36,774 bases of DNA from Helicobacter sp. (lineage in GTDB: Bacteria; Campylobacterota; Campylobacteria; Campylobacterales; Helicobacteraceae): the NCBI RefSeq assembly GCF_017502485.1, contig NZ_JAFVUX010000036.1, positions 1 through 36,774 of the forward strand. The letters run 5' to 3'. Positions 23,099-31,648 of the stretch are shown here, piece by piece (the stretch's first letter is position 1; every line of letters starts with the position of its first letter). Below the pieces are notes generated by a model, which was not told the DNA's origin, did not search any database, and saw nothing but the letters and a program-made list of their open reading frames with translations. The position numbers and the translations under genes are program-made.

Positions 23099-24138
23099 TA
23101 TTCGTAACGACTAGTATTGTGCAATATATCGAGCTCTTCTATAGCTTTTCCTGTGCCTTTTCCCACAGCCAATAATGGCTCATCCCCTATAAATACAGGA
23201 AGTTTCACAGTATCAGACAAATACCTATCAAGCCCTCTAATAAGCGCGCCACCACCGGTAAGTGTCAAGCCATTTTCTACCAAATCACCCGCCAAATCTG
23301 CAGGAACAGCTTCTATGACACTTTTCACCGCGCTACTAATTTCTCGTAGTTGATCTTTTATCGCTTCTCGTATATCTTCACTTGTAAGTTCAATGGTATT
23401 TAGTAGCCCGCTCACCTGATCGCGTCCCTTAATCTGCATAGAAAGTGGGGTATCCAAAGGTGCTGCCGCACCGATTTTTATTTTGATTTCCTCTCCCGCA
23501 CGCTCACCTATTAAGAGATTATAATGCTTGCGTACATAATTGACAATTGCCATATCAAGCTTATCTCCTGCTACGCGAATAGACTTGGATATAACAAGCC
23601 CACCAAGAGAAATAACACCTATCTCTGTCGTCCCACCACCAATATCAACAATCAAGCTCCCCTGTGGTTCTTTAATAGGTAATCCTGCACCAATGGCTGC
23701 TGCCATTGGCTCTTCTATAAGATAAACTTCCCTGGCACCTGCGCTCATAGCAGATTCCTTCACAGCTTTGCGCTCAACACCTGTGAGCCCGTAAGGCACA
23801 CACACCATAATACGAGGGCGAATAAGTGATTTACGATTATGAGCTTTTTCAATAAAATAGCGAATCATTTTTTCTGTTACATCAAAATCTGCGATCACGC
23901 CATCTTTCATCGGACGAATAGCTTGGATACCACTTGGAGTTTTCCCAACCATTTCCTTAGCTTCGTGCCCGACTGCTAGAATCTCCCCATCTCTATCATA
24001 TCGATCCACTCGCACTGCTACGATCGAAGGCTCATTAATAATAATCCCCTGACCTTTTAGCAAAACAATTGTATTTGCCGTCCCCAAATCAATCGCAATA
24101 TCATGCGAAAACATACCAATAAGCTTATTTAACAACAC
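23098..24138 (-). CDS. mreB: Rod-shape-determining actin homologue MreB
   Basis: 346 aa, full length. It is an actin-fold ATPase that forms membrane-bound filaments guiding peptidoglycan synthesis. Readable: phosphate 1 loop IDLGTANTIV (16-25), the conserved GHEAKEMVGKTP, CVPYGLTGVERKAV, the phosphate 2 region VDIGGGTTEIGVI, and the adenosine segment LTGGGALIRGLD. It overlaps mreC by one base and lies one base after the clpX stop, so all are on one transcript from upstream of fabZ. Confidence 0.98.
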   Translation of the reverse strand: MLLNKLIGMFSHDIAIDLGTANTIVLLKGQGIIINEPSIVAVRVDRYDRDGEILAVGHEAKEMVGKTPSGIQAIRPMKDGVIADFDVTEKMIRYFIEKAHNRKSLIRPRIMVCVPYGLTGVERKAVKESAMSAGAREVYLIEEPMAAAIGAGLPIKEPQGSLIVDIGGGTTEIGVISLGGLVISKSIRVAGDKLDMAIVNYVRKHYNLLIGERAGEEIKIKIGAAAPLDTPLSMQIKGRDQVSGLLNTIELTSEDIREAIKDQLREISSAVKSVIEAVPADLAGDLVENGLTLTGGGALIRGLDRYLSDTVKLPVFIGDEPLLAVGKGTGKAIEELDILHNTSRYE

Positions 24139-24139
24139 T

Positions 24140-25414
24140 TTACGCTCCTTGTGTTTTAGGTGATTCTTTTGATTTCTTAGGCTTGATAATAATGGGCTTT
24201 TGTTTATGCTCTACACAATCCTTAGTGATTATGATCTTACAATGACACATTGTAGGCAAATCAAACATAATATCTGTAGCAAAGCTCTCAATGATTGCAC
24301 GCAAACCACGCGCACCCGTATTCCTAGCGATAGCTAGTTCAGCAATCTTCTCAATAGCCTCTTGCTCGAACTCTAGCACAACATCATCTAATGCAAACAG
24401 TTTAGTGTATTGTTTGACTAGAGAGTTTTTAGGCTTGGTGAGAATATCGACCATAGCATCTTTAGTAATAGGTTGTAAAGTCGCTATGATATGTAGTCTC
24501 CCTATAAGCTCTGGTATAAGTCCATAACTTACCAAATCATCTGGCTCTACGAGATGCAAAACATCATCTTGCTCACTCTTTGTTTTTTGCACCTGTCCAA
24601 ACCCTAGCACATTGCTACCCATTCTACGCTTGATAATATCCCCCAATCCATCGAATGCTCCGCCACAAATGAACAGAATATTTGTCGTATCAATTTGTAT
24701 AAACTCTTGATTTGGGTGCTTTCTGCCACCCTTTGGAGGGATATTAACTATACTGCCCTCAATAATCTTTAGCAACGCCTGTTGCACGCCCTCTCCAGAG
24801 ACATCACGCGTAATGGAGCGGTTTTCTGAGAGCCTAGAAATTTTATCAATTTCATCGATAAATACGATCCCCATCTGTGCTTTTTTCTCATCATTCCCAG
24901 CTGCCTGATAAAGCCTTGTAAGAATATTTTCTACATCTTCCCCTACATAGCCAGCCTCTGTAAGACTTGTTGCATCAGAAATAGCAATTGGCACATCTAA
25001 AAATCGCGCCAAAGTTTGTGCCATAAGTGTCTTACCACTACCAGTAGGACCTATCAGCAAGATATTTGATTTTGTGATTTCTATATCATCGCTTGTGTCT
25101 GCTGTATTGCTTGTTATGCGCTTGTAGTGATTATACACAGCCACAGAAAACACCTTTTTAGCCTCTTCTTGCCCTACAACATACTCATCAAGCTTAGCCT
25201 TCATCTCTCTTGGTGTGGGAATATCGATAGATGTGTGCGACTCATCAGCTAAAGACCCCCTAGAAGTACTCGGCACGCTCTCCATATCCACGCCCGATTG
25301 TCGTAACTTCTTGTATAAGCCACCAATGCACGAAGGACAAATCTTCCCACATTGATTTCCCTCGAAGTAGGTGTTCTCTATTTCTTTGCCACAAAAATCA
25401 CAATACTTTTTCAT
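24140..25414 (-). CDS. clpX: ATP-dependent Clp protease ATP-binding subunit ClpX
   Basis: 424 aa, a hexameric AAA+ unfoldase that feeds substrates to ClpP. The N-terminal zinc domain has Cys5, Cys8, Cys26 and Cys29. The AAA+ core shows Walker A GPTGSGKT (122-129), pore loop GYVGEDVEN (155-163), Walker B VFIDEID (184-190), the RKH-type arginine region further on, and sensor 2 [11 protein letters not shown] lysine/proline-rich tail ([16 protein letters not shown]) ends the protein. The start overlaps the lpxA stop by 4 bases. Position between lpxA and mreB is the same as in H. pylori. Confidence 0.98.
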   Translation of the reverse strand: MKKYCDFCGKEIENTYFEGNQCGKICPSCIGGLYKKLRQSGVDMESVPSTSRGSLADESHTSIDIPTPREMKAKLDEYVVGQEEAKKVFSVAVYNHYKRITSNTADTSDDIEITKSNILLIGPTGSGKTLMAQTLARFLDVPIAISDATSLTEAGYVGEDVENILTRLYQAAGNDEKKAQMGIVFIDEIDKISRLSENRSITRDVSGEGVQQALLKIIEGSIVNIPPKGGRKHPNQEFIQIDTTNILFICGGAFDGLGDIIKRRMGSNVLGFGQVQKTKSEQDDVLHLVEPDDLVSYGLIPELIGRLHIIATLQPITKDAMVDILTKPKNSLVKQYTKLFALDDVVLEFEQEAIEKIAELAIARNTGARGLRAIIESFATDIMFDLPTMCHCKIIITKDCVEHKQKPIIIKPKKSKESPKTQGA

Positions 25415-26199
25415 TCTTTTCCTTTTCGGATCGGAATACCTCTTGATGACTCAAGAACAAAGCGACAAATGTTTGCGATAGATTCTAGCTTCACACTAGA
25501 ATCTAAAACACTTTGAGCATAATCACGCATAGAAGTTGCAGCAAAGAGTTCTTTATAAAAAGAGCTGATAATATCAATTTCTTCGCTTGTAAATAGCTTG
25601 CGCATTCTGTATTTGTTAAGCCCCCTAATCACAGCACGATTGCCCTCTGCCATACAAAATGGTGGGACATCTTGAGAGAGCGCACTTGCTCCAGCAATCA
25701 TTGCCCCATCACCAATTTTGACAAACTGATGCACGGGGGTCATACCACCGATATTGACATAATCACCAAGCACAATATGCCCACCAAGAGTAGCATTATT
25801 TGCAAGAATACAATGGTTGCCAATCACACAATCGTGGGCTATATGCACATATGCCATAAAAAGATTATGGTCCCCTATGATTGTTTTTCCTATGCCACCC
25901 TGCGTTCCCGGATTAAACATACAATGCTCACGGATAAGATTATCTGCACCTATGATAAGTTCAACTTCTTCGCCAGCATATTTCAAATCCTGCGGAATTG
26001 TTCCAAGCACAGCATAGGGAAAAATCGTTGTGCGTGCACCTACGGTTGTGTTTCCCAATATGGTAACACCATTATAAAGCTTGCAACCAGAATCAATCTT
26101 TACAGATTCTCCAATGACACAAAAATCGCCGATTTCCACGCCATCAGCTATCTGCGCACCTTTATGGATAATGGCTGTTCTCGCTATGTTACTTGCCAT
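25411..26199 (-). CDS. lpxA: Acyl-ACP:UDP-GlcNAc O-acyltransferase
   Basis: 262 aa, the family length. It catalyses the first step of lipid A synthesis in the cytoplasm by adding a 3-hydroxyacyl chain to UDP-GlcNAc. It is built of hexapeptide repeats forming a trimeric left-handed helix, with catalytic His122 in [11 protein letters not shown] and the ruler segment [15 protein letters not shown], then GLNKYRMRK and a C-terminal helical domain. It lies 2 bases after fabZ, a common arrangement since both use 3-hydroxyacyl-ACP. Confidence 0.98.
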   Translation of the reverse strand: MASNIARTAIIHKGAQIADGVEIGDFCVIGESVKIDSGCKLYNGVTILGNTTVGARTTIFPYAVLGTIPQDLKYAGEEVELIIGADNLIREHCMFNPGTQGGIGKTIIGDHNLFMAYVHIAHDCVIGNHCILANNATLGGHIVLGDYVNIGGMTPVHQFVKIGDGAMIAGASALSQDVPPFCMAEGNRAVIRGLNKYRMRKLFTSEEIDIISSFYKELFAATSMRDYAQSVLDSSVKLESIANICRFVLESSRGIPIRKGKE

Positions 26200-26201
26200 T
26201 A

Positions 26202-26684
26202 CTAGCCTTGCGTCTCTTGACTATCTGCAACCATTGCTTTTAGCTCCGCTTCACACACAAGCTTACCATCGACAAATGCCTTTGCTTCAAGCGACCATAC
26301 CGCGCCCTTATGTCTCAAAACAGATAGATGGTATTCCAAGCGGTCACCCGGGACCACGGGGACACGGAACTTCACCTTATCAATGGTCATAAAATATACA
26401 ATCTTATCTTCTGCTGCACGGACATCATCACCAAACATACTCACAAATGCTAGAACACCACCAGCTTGCGCCATACCCTCGATAATCATAACCCCCGGAT
26501 ACACAGGCTTACTAGGAAAATGTCCTAAAAATATTTCTTCATTGATCGTAACATTCTTGTATGCTTTGATATAACCATTAGGAATGGTATCATCGGTATT
26601 GCAGACAAGTTCTGTAACTCTGTCCACAAGCAACAAAGGATAGCGATGTGGGAGAATCTTCTTAATATGATTAACATCCATCAT
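26202..26684 (-). CDS. fabZ: 3-hydroxyacyl-[acyl-carrier-protein] dehydratase
   Basis: 160 aa hotdog-fold dehydratase of the fatty-acid elongation cycle. The catalytic His55 sits in GHFPSKPVYPG and the partner Glu69 in IIEGMAQAGG; the opening ILPHRYPLLLVDRV is diagnostic. The start has two ATGs in tandem; AAGG lies 8 bases before the first. It is the first gene of the fabZ-lpxA-clpX-mreB-mreC unit, balancing membrane phospholipid against lipid A supply. Confidence 0.98.
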   Translation of the reverse strand: MMDVNHIKKILPHRYPLLLVDRVTELVCNTDDTIPNGYIKAYKNVTINEEIFLGHFPSKPVYPGVMIIEGMAQAGGVLAFVSMFGDDVRAAEDKIVYFMTIDKVKFRVPVVPGDRLEYHLSVLRHKGAVWSLEAKAFVDGKLVCEAELKAMVADSQETQG

Positions 26685-26759
26685 TTAGGAAACCTTGACC
26701 TTAGAATCTATAGTATTTGACGATATGCGCGTGCGCGTAAAATCAGCAAAATTGCGCCG

Positions 26760-26765
26760 ATTATA
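26760..26765 (-). promoter_or_regulatory. Candidate -10 for fabZ-lpxA-clpX-mreBC operon
   Basis: A perfect TATAAT on the minus strand, 76 bases before the fabZ ATG, preceded by a very A/T-rich stretch (26766-26800) typical of Helicobacter sigma-80 promoters. The leader between contains a short GC alternation (26728-26737). The 151-base gap holds nothing else I can name. Confidence 0.5.
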
Positions 26766-26835
26766 CACAATATTTTCAAAAATTTTCTTTAATTTGGCAA
26801 TGCTTTTATGCTGATATAAATTATCTAGCTGAGTT

Positions 26836-27996
26836 TTATAATAAAGCTATCGTTTGAAATAGCCTTTCATCTTGGAAAACTGACTTAATGTCTATAGTTA
26901 GATTCTCACTAATCTCATCAACGATAATTATAGGGTTGATACTCTCGCTACCACAGAGCAAGCTCCGCACAAACAATTCTAATTCATAGTCAATAGGATT
27001 GTATAGTAAATCAAGAACTTGCTCATAATGCGTATTAAGTAGTGCATTGAAATCTTTTAGACAGAGAAACACGCTATCGTCTTTTTTAGAAAATCCTATC
27101 CATATAGCAGCTTTAGGTGTTATAGTAAACATATTTTTGAAATTGTTTTGTGCCATTATGTGGTGAGAATCCAGCAAGGACTCTAAAGTGACATTTCCCC
27201 AAATAATGGTCATATTTTTAGTTGCCCTAGAGTCTGAATGAGCTAAAATGTAGCTATATATCACTTTTTCATTATATGAAACTTTTCCTTGTAAAAGTCG
27301 CCACACACGAAGCTTTTTTTGTGTGAGCATATAGCTTTTACCAGCAGATTCTAGTGTATTTCTTAACGCAAAAAAATTTTGTCGCTCTTCTATACTTCCG
27401 GGTAATGCTCTGCCACCTAGTTCGCTTATCATCTCAAGACTTAGACGATTTTGTTTCGTTCGTTGCTTGGATAGCGCAAACTGACATCCACAATAGTTTT
27501 GACGATAGAGATTATCTCTTTTGGCAAGCTCATTTTGCTTCTGCACACCACCATTTTTACGGACATTAATTTTAATAAAATCGAGTCCATTGCGTTGCGC
27601 AATTGCATCACCTTGCTGGTAGAGAGTCTCCTGCTCTTTCATAGGACTTGATAGTAGTGTAGTGGTGAATGTTCGCTCTCCAAGAAGCTTGGCAATTTGT
27701 GCGCTTTTTTCTAAACGAACATCAAAACAGATATTACATCTAGCACCTTTTTCTGGCTCATCTTCTCTCCCTCTTACTGAATAAAACCAATTCTCTAGCT
27801 CATAATCACCTTCAATGAGCGGGATTTTCAATATCTTACAACTTCTGCGAACATCACTTAGTCGTAGATCATGCTCCGCTTTTGGATGAATATTTGGATT
27901 ATAAAAAAATCCCACAAAGCTTTCTTTCGGATAAACTTTTTGCAATTCACTTAAAAAATAATGACTATCTACTGAACAACAAATATGAACAAGCAT
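26836..27996 (-). CDS. queH: Epoxyqueuosine reductase QueH (long form)
   Basis: 386 aa. The first roughly 190 residues are QueH (DUF208): Cys6-Cys7 in HICCSVD, FYNPNIHPKAEHDLR, Cys87/Cys90 in GARCNICFDVRL, TTTLLSSPMK, and Cys169/Cys171 in NYCGCQFA. QueH converts epoxyqueuosine to queuosine in the wobble position of tRNAs for Asp, Asn, His and Tyr, replacing cobalamin-dependent QueG. The following roughly 190 residues have no motif I recognise; most QueH proteins end near residue 200-250, though longer Helicobacter versions may exist. The ribosome site AGGGG overlaps the stop of the 33-aa gene upstream, 9 bases away. Confidence 0.9.
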   Translation of the reverse strand: MLVHICCSVDSHYFLSELQKVYPKESFVGFFYNPNIHPKAEHDLRLSDVRRSCKILKIPLIEGDYELENWFYSVRGREDEPEKGARCNICFDVRLEKSAQIAKLLGERTFTTTLLSSPMKEQETLYQQGDAIAQRNGLDFIKINVRKNGGVQKQNELAKRDNLYRQNYCGCQFALSKQRTKQNRLSLEMISELGGRALPGSIEERQNFFALRNTLESAGKSYMLTQKKLRVWRLLQGKVSYNEKVIYSYILAHSDSRATKNMTIIWGNVTLESLLDSHHIMAQNNFKNMFTITPKAAIWIGFSKKDDSVFLCLKDFNALLNTHYEQVLDLLYNPIDYELELFVRSLLCGSESINPIIIVDEISENLTIDIKSVFQDERLFQTIALL

Positions 27997-28005
27997 TATA
28001 TACCC

Positions 28006-28107
28006 CTATTTTTTCTTTTCATTTTTAACAAATAAAACATATCCAGCGATGCTACCGATAGCAAATATTGCTAAAAATACCAACAATATCCATTCTAATA
28101 TATCCAT
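28006..28107 (-). CDS. 33-aa single-pass membrane peptide
   Basis: A short gene: MDILEWILLVFLAIFAIG then SIAGYVLFVKNEKKK. It has an acidic N-terminus, one membrane helix (about 6-26) and a lysine-rich end, so it is a positive-inside, N-out peptide. An AAGGAG ribosome site lies 6 bases before the ATG, which argues it is real. It sits between rlmN (26 bases upstream) and queH (9 bases downstream) in one direction. Peptides of this kind often bind a larger membrane complex; the partner is unknown. Confidence 0.7.
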   Translation of the reverse strand: MDILEWILLVFLAIFAIGSIAGYVLFVKNEKKK

Positions 28108-28132
28108 TTTATCTCCTTTATTGATTTATAAT

Positions 28133-29272
28133 TTATGTTTCATATGAAACACTTTGTTTTGTCTTTTCTCGTAGTTGTCCGCAAGCAGCCGAAATATCAA
28201 TACCTTTAGATTCTCGTATAGTTGTAAATAAGCCTTTACTTGTAAGAAAATCTGCAAAAGCTTTGACTTTATCTTCTTCCGGCCGCTGAAATTTCGTGCC
28301 ACTATGCGGATTAAACAAAATAAGATTAACCTTAGCCTTTATTCCATCAAGTAATTTTAGTAGTTTTTTCGCACTAGCAAGATCATCATTTATATCTTTT
28401 ATAACAAGATATTCAAACATCACGCGTTTTCTCGTATCAATAGGAAAAGCACGAACTGCATCGATAACACTTTGGATATTGTAAGTTTTATTCATAGGGA
28501 TAAGCTTTGAGCGTAGAGTATCATCTACAGCGTGGAGTGATATGGCAAGCTGGACACCTAGATTCTGCTTGCCTAGATCATAAATCTTCGGACTAATACC
28601 ACTTGTGGAAATTGTTTGCCGTTTTGGCGAGATAGAAAGCCCTTCAAGTGTAGATAAAATCCTAATCGCGTGCATAAGATTGTCAAAATTATTCAGTGGT
28701 TCCCCCATACCCATATAAACAATATTGACTCTTTTTTCTGGAGCTAAATTATTGTCCTTTTTAAGATTAAGCACCTGCTCGACTATCTCTCCACTTGTCA
28801 AATCTCGCACGAACCCACCCTTTGCAGTAGAGCAAAAGGCACAGCCTACCTTGCAGCCAATTTGACTAGAAATGCAAAATGTATATTTCTCCCCTTGAAT
28901 GATTTTGCCATTTTCATCATATTTTTTATCTCGCATTTTGATAAAAACACTTTCAAATGTATGATTATCTCTAGTTTGAAATAAATATTTTCTCGTGCCA
29001 TCACAGCTTACTTCTTGTGTGATTAGGTTGAGATTCTGTGTGCTGTATCGTAGCTGCAACATCTCTCTAAAATCTTTTGGGAGATTACTCATCTTAGCAA
29101 AGTTTTTTTCATAGCAGACATAGAGCCAATGGTAGAGTTGCTTTGCTTGATAAGGTTTTTTACAGATTTCCTGCAACTCTGTGAGAGAGAGTCCATAAAT
29201 ATTCTTCAAACCATCCGCTTCCAATAAACCAGAATCTATCTTACCACACTCTTGTACTTGTACTAAGTTCAT
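28133..29272 (-). CDS. rlmN: 23S rRNA (A2503-C2)/tRNA methyltransferase RlmN
   Basis: 379 aa radical-SAM enzyme that methylates C2 of A2503 in 23S rRNA (and A37 in some tRNAs). The 4Fe-4S cluster cysteines are Cys140, Cys144 and Cys147 in GCKVGCAFC; the methyl-carrying cysteine near the C-terminus is Cys364 in [22 protein letters not shown] and the SLHAVDD segment are family hallmarks. The start overlaps the phosphorylase-like gene by 4 bases. H. pylori places rlmN (HP1428) beside kpsF-rnj-ksgA; here it is nearby but on the opposite strand. Confidence 0.96.
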   Translation of the reverse strand: MNLVQVQECGKIDSGLLEADGLKNIYGLSLTELQEICKKPYQAKQLYHWLYVCYEKNFAKMSNLPKDFREMLQLRYSTQNLNLITQEVSCDGTRKYLFQTRDNHTFESVFIKMRDKKYDENGKIIQGEKYTFCISSQIGCKVGCAFCSTAKGGFVRDLTSGEIVEQVLNLKKDNNLAPEKRVNIVYMGMGEPLNNFDNLMHAIRILSTLEGLSISPKRQTISTSGISPKIYDLGKQNLGVQLAISLHAVDDTLRSKLIPMNKTYNIQSVIDAVRAFPIDTRKRVMFEYLVIKDINDDLASAKKLLKLLDGIKAKVNLILFNPHSGTKFQRPEEDKVKAFADFLTSKGLFTTIRESKGIDISAACGQLREKTKQSVSYET

Positions 29273-29832
29273 AAAATATTCCCTTGCTGTATAAAGGCTT
29301 CCAGCTTTTGTTTGGCAACGGTGTGGTTTGCTATAAAATCTTTTTGCGCATTTGTATCACAATAATTTGTGATACAAAACACTCCATAAGCAGGGATATT
29401 AAAATCCTGCGCAACACGCAAAAGCGAAAAAAATTCCATATTCTCCACCATAATACCCACTCCACACATCGCAGCACAAATCCTAGAGTCCATCGTAATA
29501 TAATTGGAAGAATTTACTATAACATCCCGCAAGCAACGAGCTTTTGCTTGTAATGTTTCTTGTGAAACATTACTCTCTATATAATTATCTAGCGGTGTAT
29601 AACTACTTCTGAAAATAAAGCTGGATTCTATCTGTGCCGCACGAGTACTCACACATAAAGATAACAATGGTATTTCATAGCAGTATGCTCCAGCAGAGCC
29701 GACAAATACTAGCTTCTCCACATATTCTCGCAAACAAAGTCTCATAAGTCCCATACTCGCTTCTATTAATCCCACACCAATAGGTACAGCATAAGAAATA
29801 ATTTCGCTCCTGCCTGCACATACTATCATCAC
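29269..29832 (-). CDS. Nucleoside phosphorylase/MTA-SAH nucleosidase-fold protein
   Basis: 187 aa. Recognisable parts are [20 protein letters not shown] at the start, the central FVGSAGAY (the GSAG ribose-phosphate loop), and [17 protein letters not shown], where Met-Glu in VENMEF is the ribose-binding pair of the purine-nucleoside phosphorylase superfamily. It is shorter than classical members (about 230), and the C-terminal catalytic Asp (S/T-D) is replaced by ITNYCDTN, so substrate and activity are uncertain. Gene context (hisF 6 bases upstream, rlmN overlapping) gives no clear hint. Two ATGs open the frame; GGAAG lies 7 bases before the first. Confidence 0.75.
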   Translation of the reverse strand: MMIVCAGRSEIISYAVPIGVGLIEASMGLMRLCLREYVEKLVFVGSAGAYCYEIPLLSLCVSTRAAQIESSFIFRSSYTPLDNYIESNVSQETLQAKARCLRDVIVNSSNYITMDSRICAAMCGVGIMVENMEFFSLLRVAQDFNIPAYGVFCITNYCDTNAQKDFIANHTVAKQKLEAFIQQGNIL

Positions 29833-29838
29833 AACTTC

Positions 29839-30603
29839 CTACAATCGAACTGATATACCACAATCTCTAAGATAATGTTTAGCATCAACAATGCTAATTT
29901 CATTATTATGAAAAATACTCGCTGCCAATGCTGCATCTGCAACATCAAGAGAAAAAATCTCCCCTAAATGCTCTATTTTCCCAGCACCACCAGAAGCAAT
30001 TATTGGTAAATCACTCACTTCTCGTAAAATTTGTAATGCAGCAATATCATATCCACTCTTTGTGCCATCTGTATCCATACTTGTTAATAAAAACTCCCCA
30101 GCACCTTTATCCCTACATATCCTTGCCCAATCAGCAAGCAATACTCCTGTGCGCTCTCTTCCACCTTTGATATAAACTTCATATCCCGCACCCGCACTGC
30201 GCACATCAATAGCCACCACCACACATTGCGAGCCAAATCTTTTTGCCGCTTGTTCAATTAAATTTGGATCTGCAATTGCTGCAGAATTAATACTAATCTT
30301 ATCCGCACCAGCATCTAAAAGCATATACATATCATCTAGAGTTTTTATTCCGCCTCCAATTGTCAAAGGTATATATACTTCCTTTGCAATTTCATGAATG
30401 AGTTCAACGATAATTTGACGATGCTCAAATGATGCTGTAATGTCTAAAATCACAAGCTCATCCGCTAAAGAATCATTATAAAATCTAGCTAATTCAACAG
30501 GATCCCCCACACTTTTCAAACCAACAAAATTTACCCCTTTTACAACCTGCCCATCTTTTATATCCAAACACGGAATAATTCTTTTTGCAAGATGATTTGC
30601 CAT
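29839..30603 (-). CDS. hisF: Imidazole glycerol phosphate synthase subunit HisF
   Basis: 254 aa TIM barrel cyclase which, with the glutaminase HisH, makes imidazole glycerol phosphate and AICAR in histidine synthesis. Catalytic Asp14 lies in CLDIKDGQVVKG; the second, at about 133, in SMDTDGTKSGYD; the phosphate loops are GGGI and ASGGAGK. An AAGGAG ribosome site precedes the ATG. No other his gene is in the window, so the pathway is scattered. H. pylori lacks histidine synthesis; other helicobacters and Campylobacter have it. Confidence 0.97.
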   Translation of the reverse strand: MANHLAKRIIPCLDIKDGQVVKGVNFVGLKSVGDPVELARFYNDSLADELVILDITASFEHRQIIVELIHEIAKEVYIPLTIGGGIKTLDDMYMLLDAGADKISINSAAIADPNLIEQAAKRFGSQCVVVAIDVRSAGAGYEVYIKGGRERTGVLLADWARICRDKGAGEFLLTSMDTDGTKSGYDIAALQILREVSDLPIIASGGAGKIEHLGEIFSLDVADAALAASIFHNNEISIVDAKHYLRDCGISVRL

Positions 30604-30642
30604 CCCACATACTCCTTCATAAACGCATAATTAAAACAGGCA

Positions 30643-30648
30643 AGTATA
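30643..30648 (-). promoter_or_regulatory. Candidate -10 for hisF gene set
   Basis: TATACT on minus (about 40 bases before the hisF ATG), overlapped by a plus-strand TATAAT (30645-30650). Only one of the two probably works; the minus reading has the right distance for hisF. Confidence 0.35.
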
Positions 30649-30688
30649 ATACAAACGGCGATAAATTTTTATAAATCCCAATAATTCT

Positions 30689-30718
30689 TTAACAATAGTT
30701 AATAAAAAAGGATACAAT
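30689..30718 (+). promoter_or_regulatory. Candidate -35/-10 promoter for rsmA-rnj-kdsD
   Basis: TTAACA (30689-30694) and TACAAT (30713-30718) are separated by 18 bases, each matching 5 of 6 consensus bases. The start codon of rsmA is 39 bases beyond the -10. This is the best bipartite promoter in the window. Confidence 0.5.
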
Positions 30719-30741
30719 ACACCCTAATAATATTTATATTT

Positions 30742-30765
30742 GCAATGCGAGCTAGCAATGCGAGC
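30742..30765. repeat. 11-bp direct repeat at the rsmA start
   Basis: GCAATGCGAGC occurs at 30742-30752 and 30755-30765, two bases apart. The second copy contains the in-frame ATG of rsmA (30758). The first contains an ATG at 30745 in another frame that would stop after about 16 codons. The duplication may be a recent slippage event and affects where ribosomes start. Confidence 0.8.
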
Positions 30766-31648
30766 GAAAAAATGCTTTGGACAAAATTTTTTAAAAGATC
30801 CTTTTATTTTGGAGAAGATTGTCCAAGTGAGTGCCGAACTACTACAAGGTCAAAAACTTATAGAAATCGGTGTTGGCTTGGGTGATTTATCAGAGCGGCT
30901 TTTATCTCTTTCTAGTCTTACGACTTATGAAATTGATGCTGATCTGTGTTCTTTTGTTTTGCAGAAGTTTTCATCACGCAAGTTTGCATACCCTTTTTCT
31001 TTGGTGAATTGTGATGTACTTTCTATCCCTTTTAGTATAGATTCTAACTCCAGCTTATCAAAGGAAATAGTGAAGCAAACTCTCCGCATAACAAGTGATG
31101 ACAAAAAAAGTAGAGTAGAATCTAAACAGGGCTGGCTTGCTAGCGAGCCTTATATCCTTGTCTCTAATCTCCCTTATAATATCGCCACTCGTGTCGTGCT
31201 GAATCTCTTGCACGATCCACTATGCGAAGGTTTTGTCGTGATGACACAAAAAGAGGTCGCCTTGAAATTCTGTGCAGATAACTTATCAAGTGATTTTTGC
31301 GCACTAAGCGTAATCGCACAAAGTGCAGGAGAGACGACACTATTTTTTGATGTTAGCAAAGAGAGTTTTGAACCTGCACCTAAAGTTACTTCATCAGTTT
31401 TTACACATAAAAAGTTTAAAGACTTTACCCATATTGAAAGTGACTTTGAATCGATGCTAAAAGTAGCTTTCAGCTCTCCTCGCAAAAAGCTTTATAATAA
31501 TCTTTTACCAATTTTTCAAAAAATTGAGAAAAAAGACTTATTAGATAAGATTTTCGCACAAGAGTCCATCAATCCAAATGCGCGACCTCATCAAATCAGC
31601 ACACAAAAGTATCACCATATTTACAACACACTAAAGGATTGTCTATGA
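30758..31648 (+). CDS. rsmA: 16S rRNA dimethyladenosine transferase RsmA (KsgA)
   Basis: 296 aa from ATG 30758; an upstream TTG at 30740 is less likely because the family starts right before the AKK-FGQNFL motif. It dimethylates A1518 and A1519 near the 3' end of 16S rRNA. Seen: FGQNFLKDPFI (7-17), motif I EIGVGLGDLSE (36-46), the acidic EIDADL (58-63), motif IV NLPYN (137-141) and FSSPRKKLYNN in the C-terminal helical domain. Odd: between NCDVLSIPF (84-92) and NLPYN are about 44 residues where relatives have about 20, a Ser/Lys-rich loop. The stop overlaps the rnj start by 4 bases (ATGA). Confidence 0.94.
   Translation: MRAKKCFGQNFLKDPFILEKIVQVSAELLQGQKLIEIGVGLGDLSERLLSLSSLTTYEIDADLCSFVLQKFSSRKFAYPFSLVNCDVLSIPFSIDSNSSLSKEIVKQTLRITSDDKKSRVESKQGWLASEPYILVSNLPYNIATRVVLNLLHDPLCEGFVVMTQKEVALKFCADNLSSDFCALSVIAQSAGETTLFFDVSKESFEPAPKVTSSVFTHKKFKDFTHIESDFESMLKVAFSSPRKKLYNNLLPIFQKIEKKDLLDKIFAQESINPNARPHQISTQKYHHIYNTLKDCL

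Noticed and set aside
28296..28484. 62-codon plus-strand frame opposite rlmN
   Set aside because: A shadow of the conserved rlmN coding frame without its own ribosome site.
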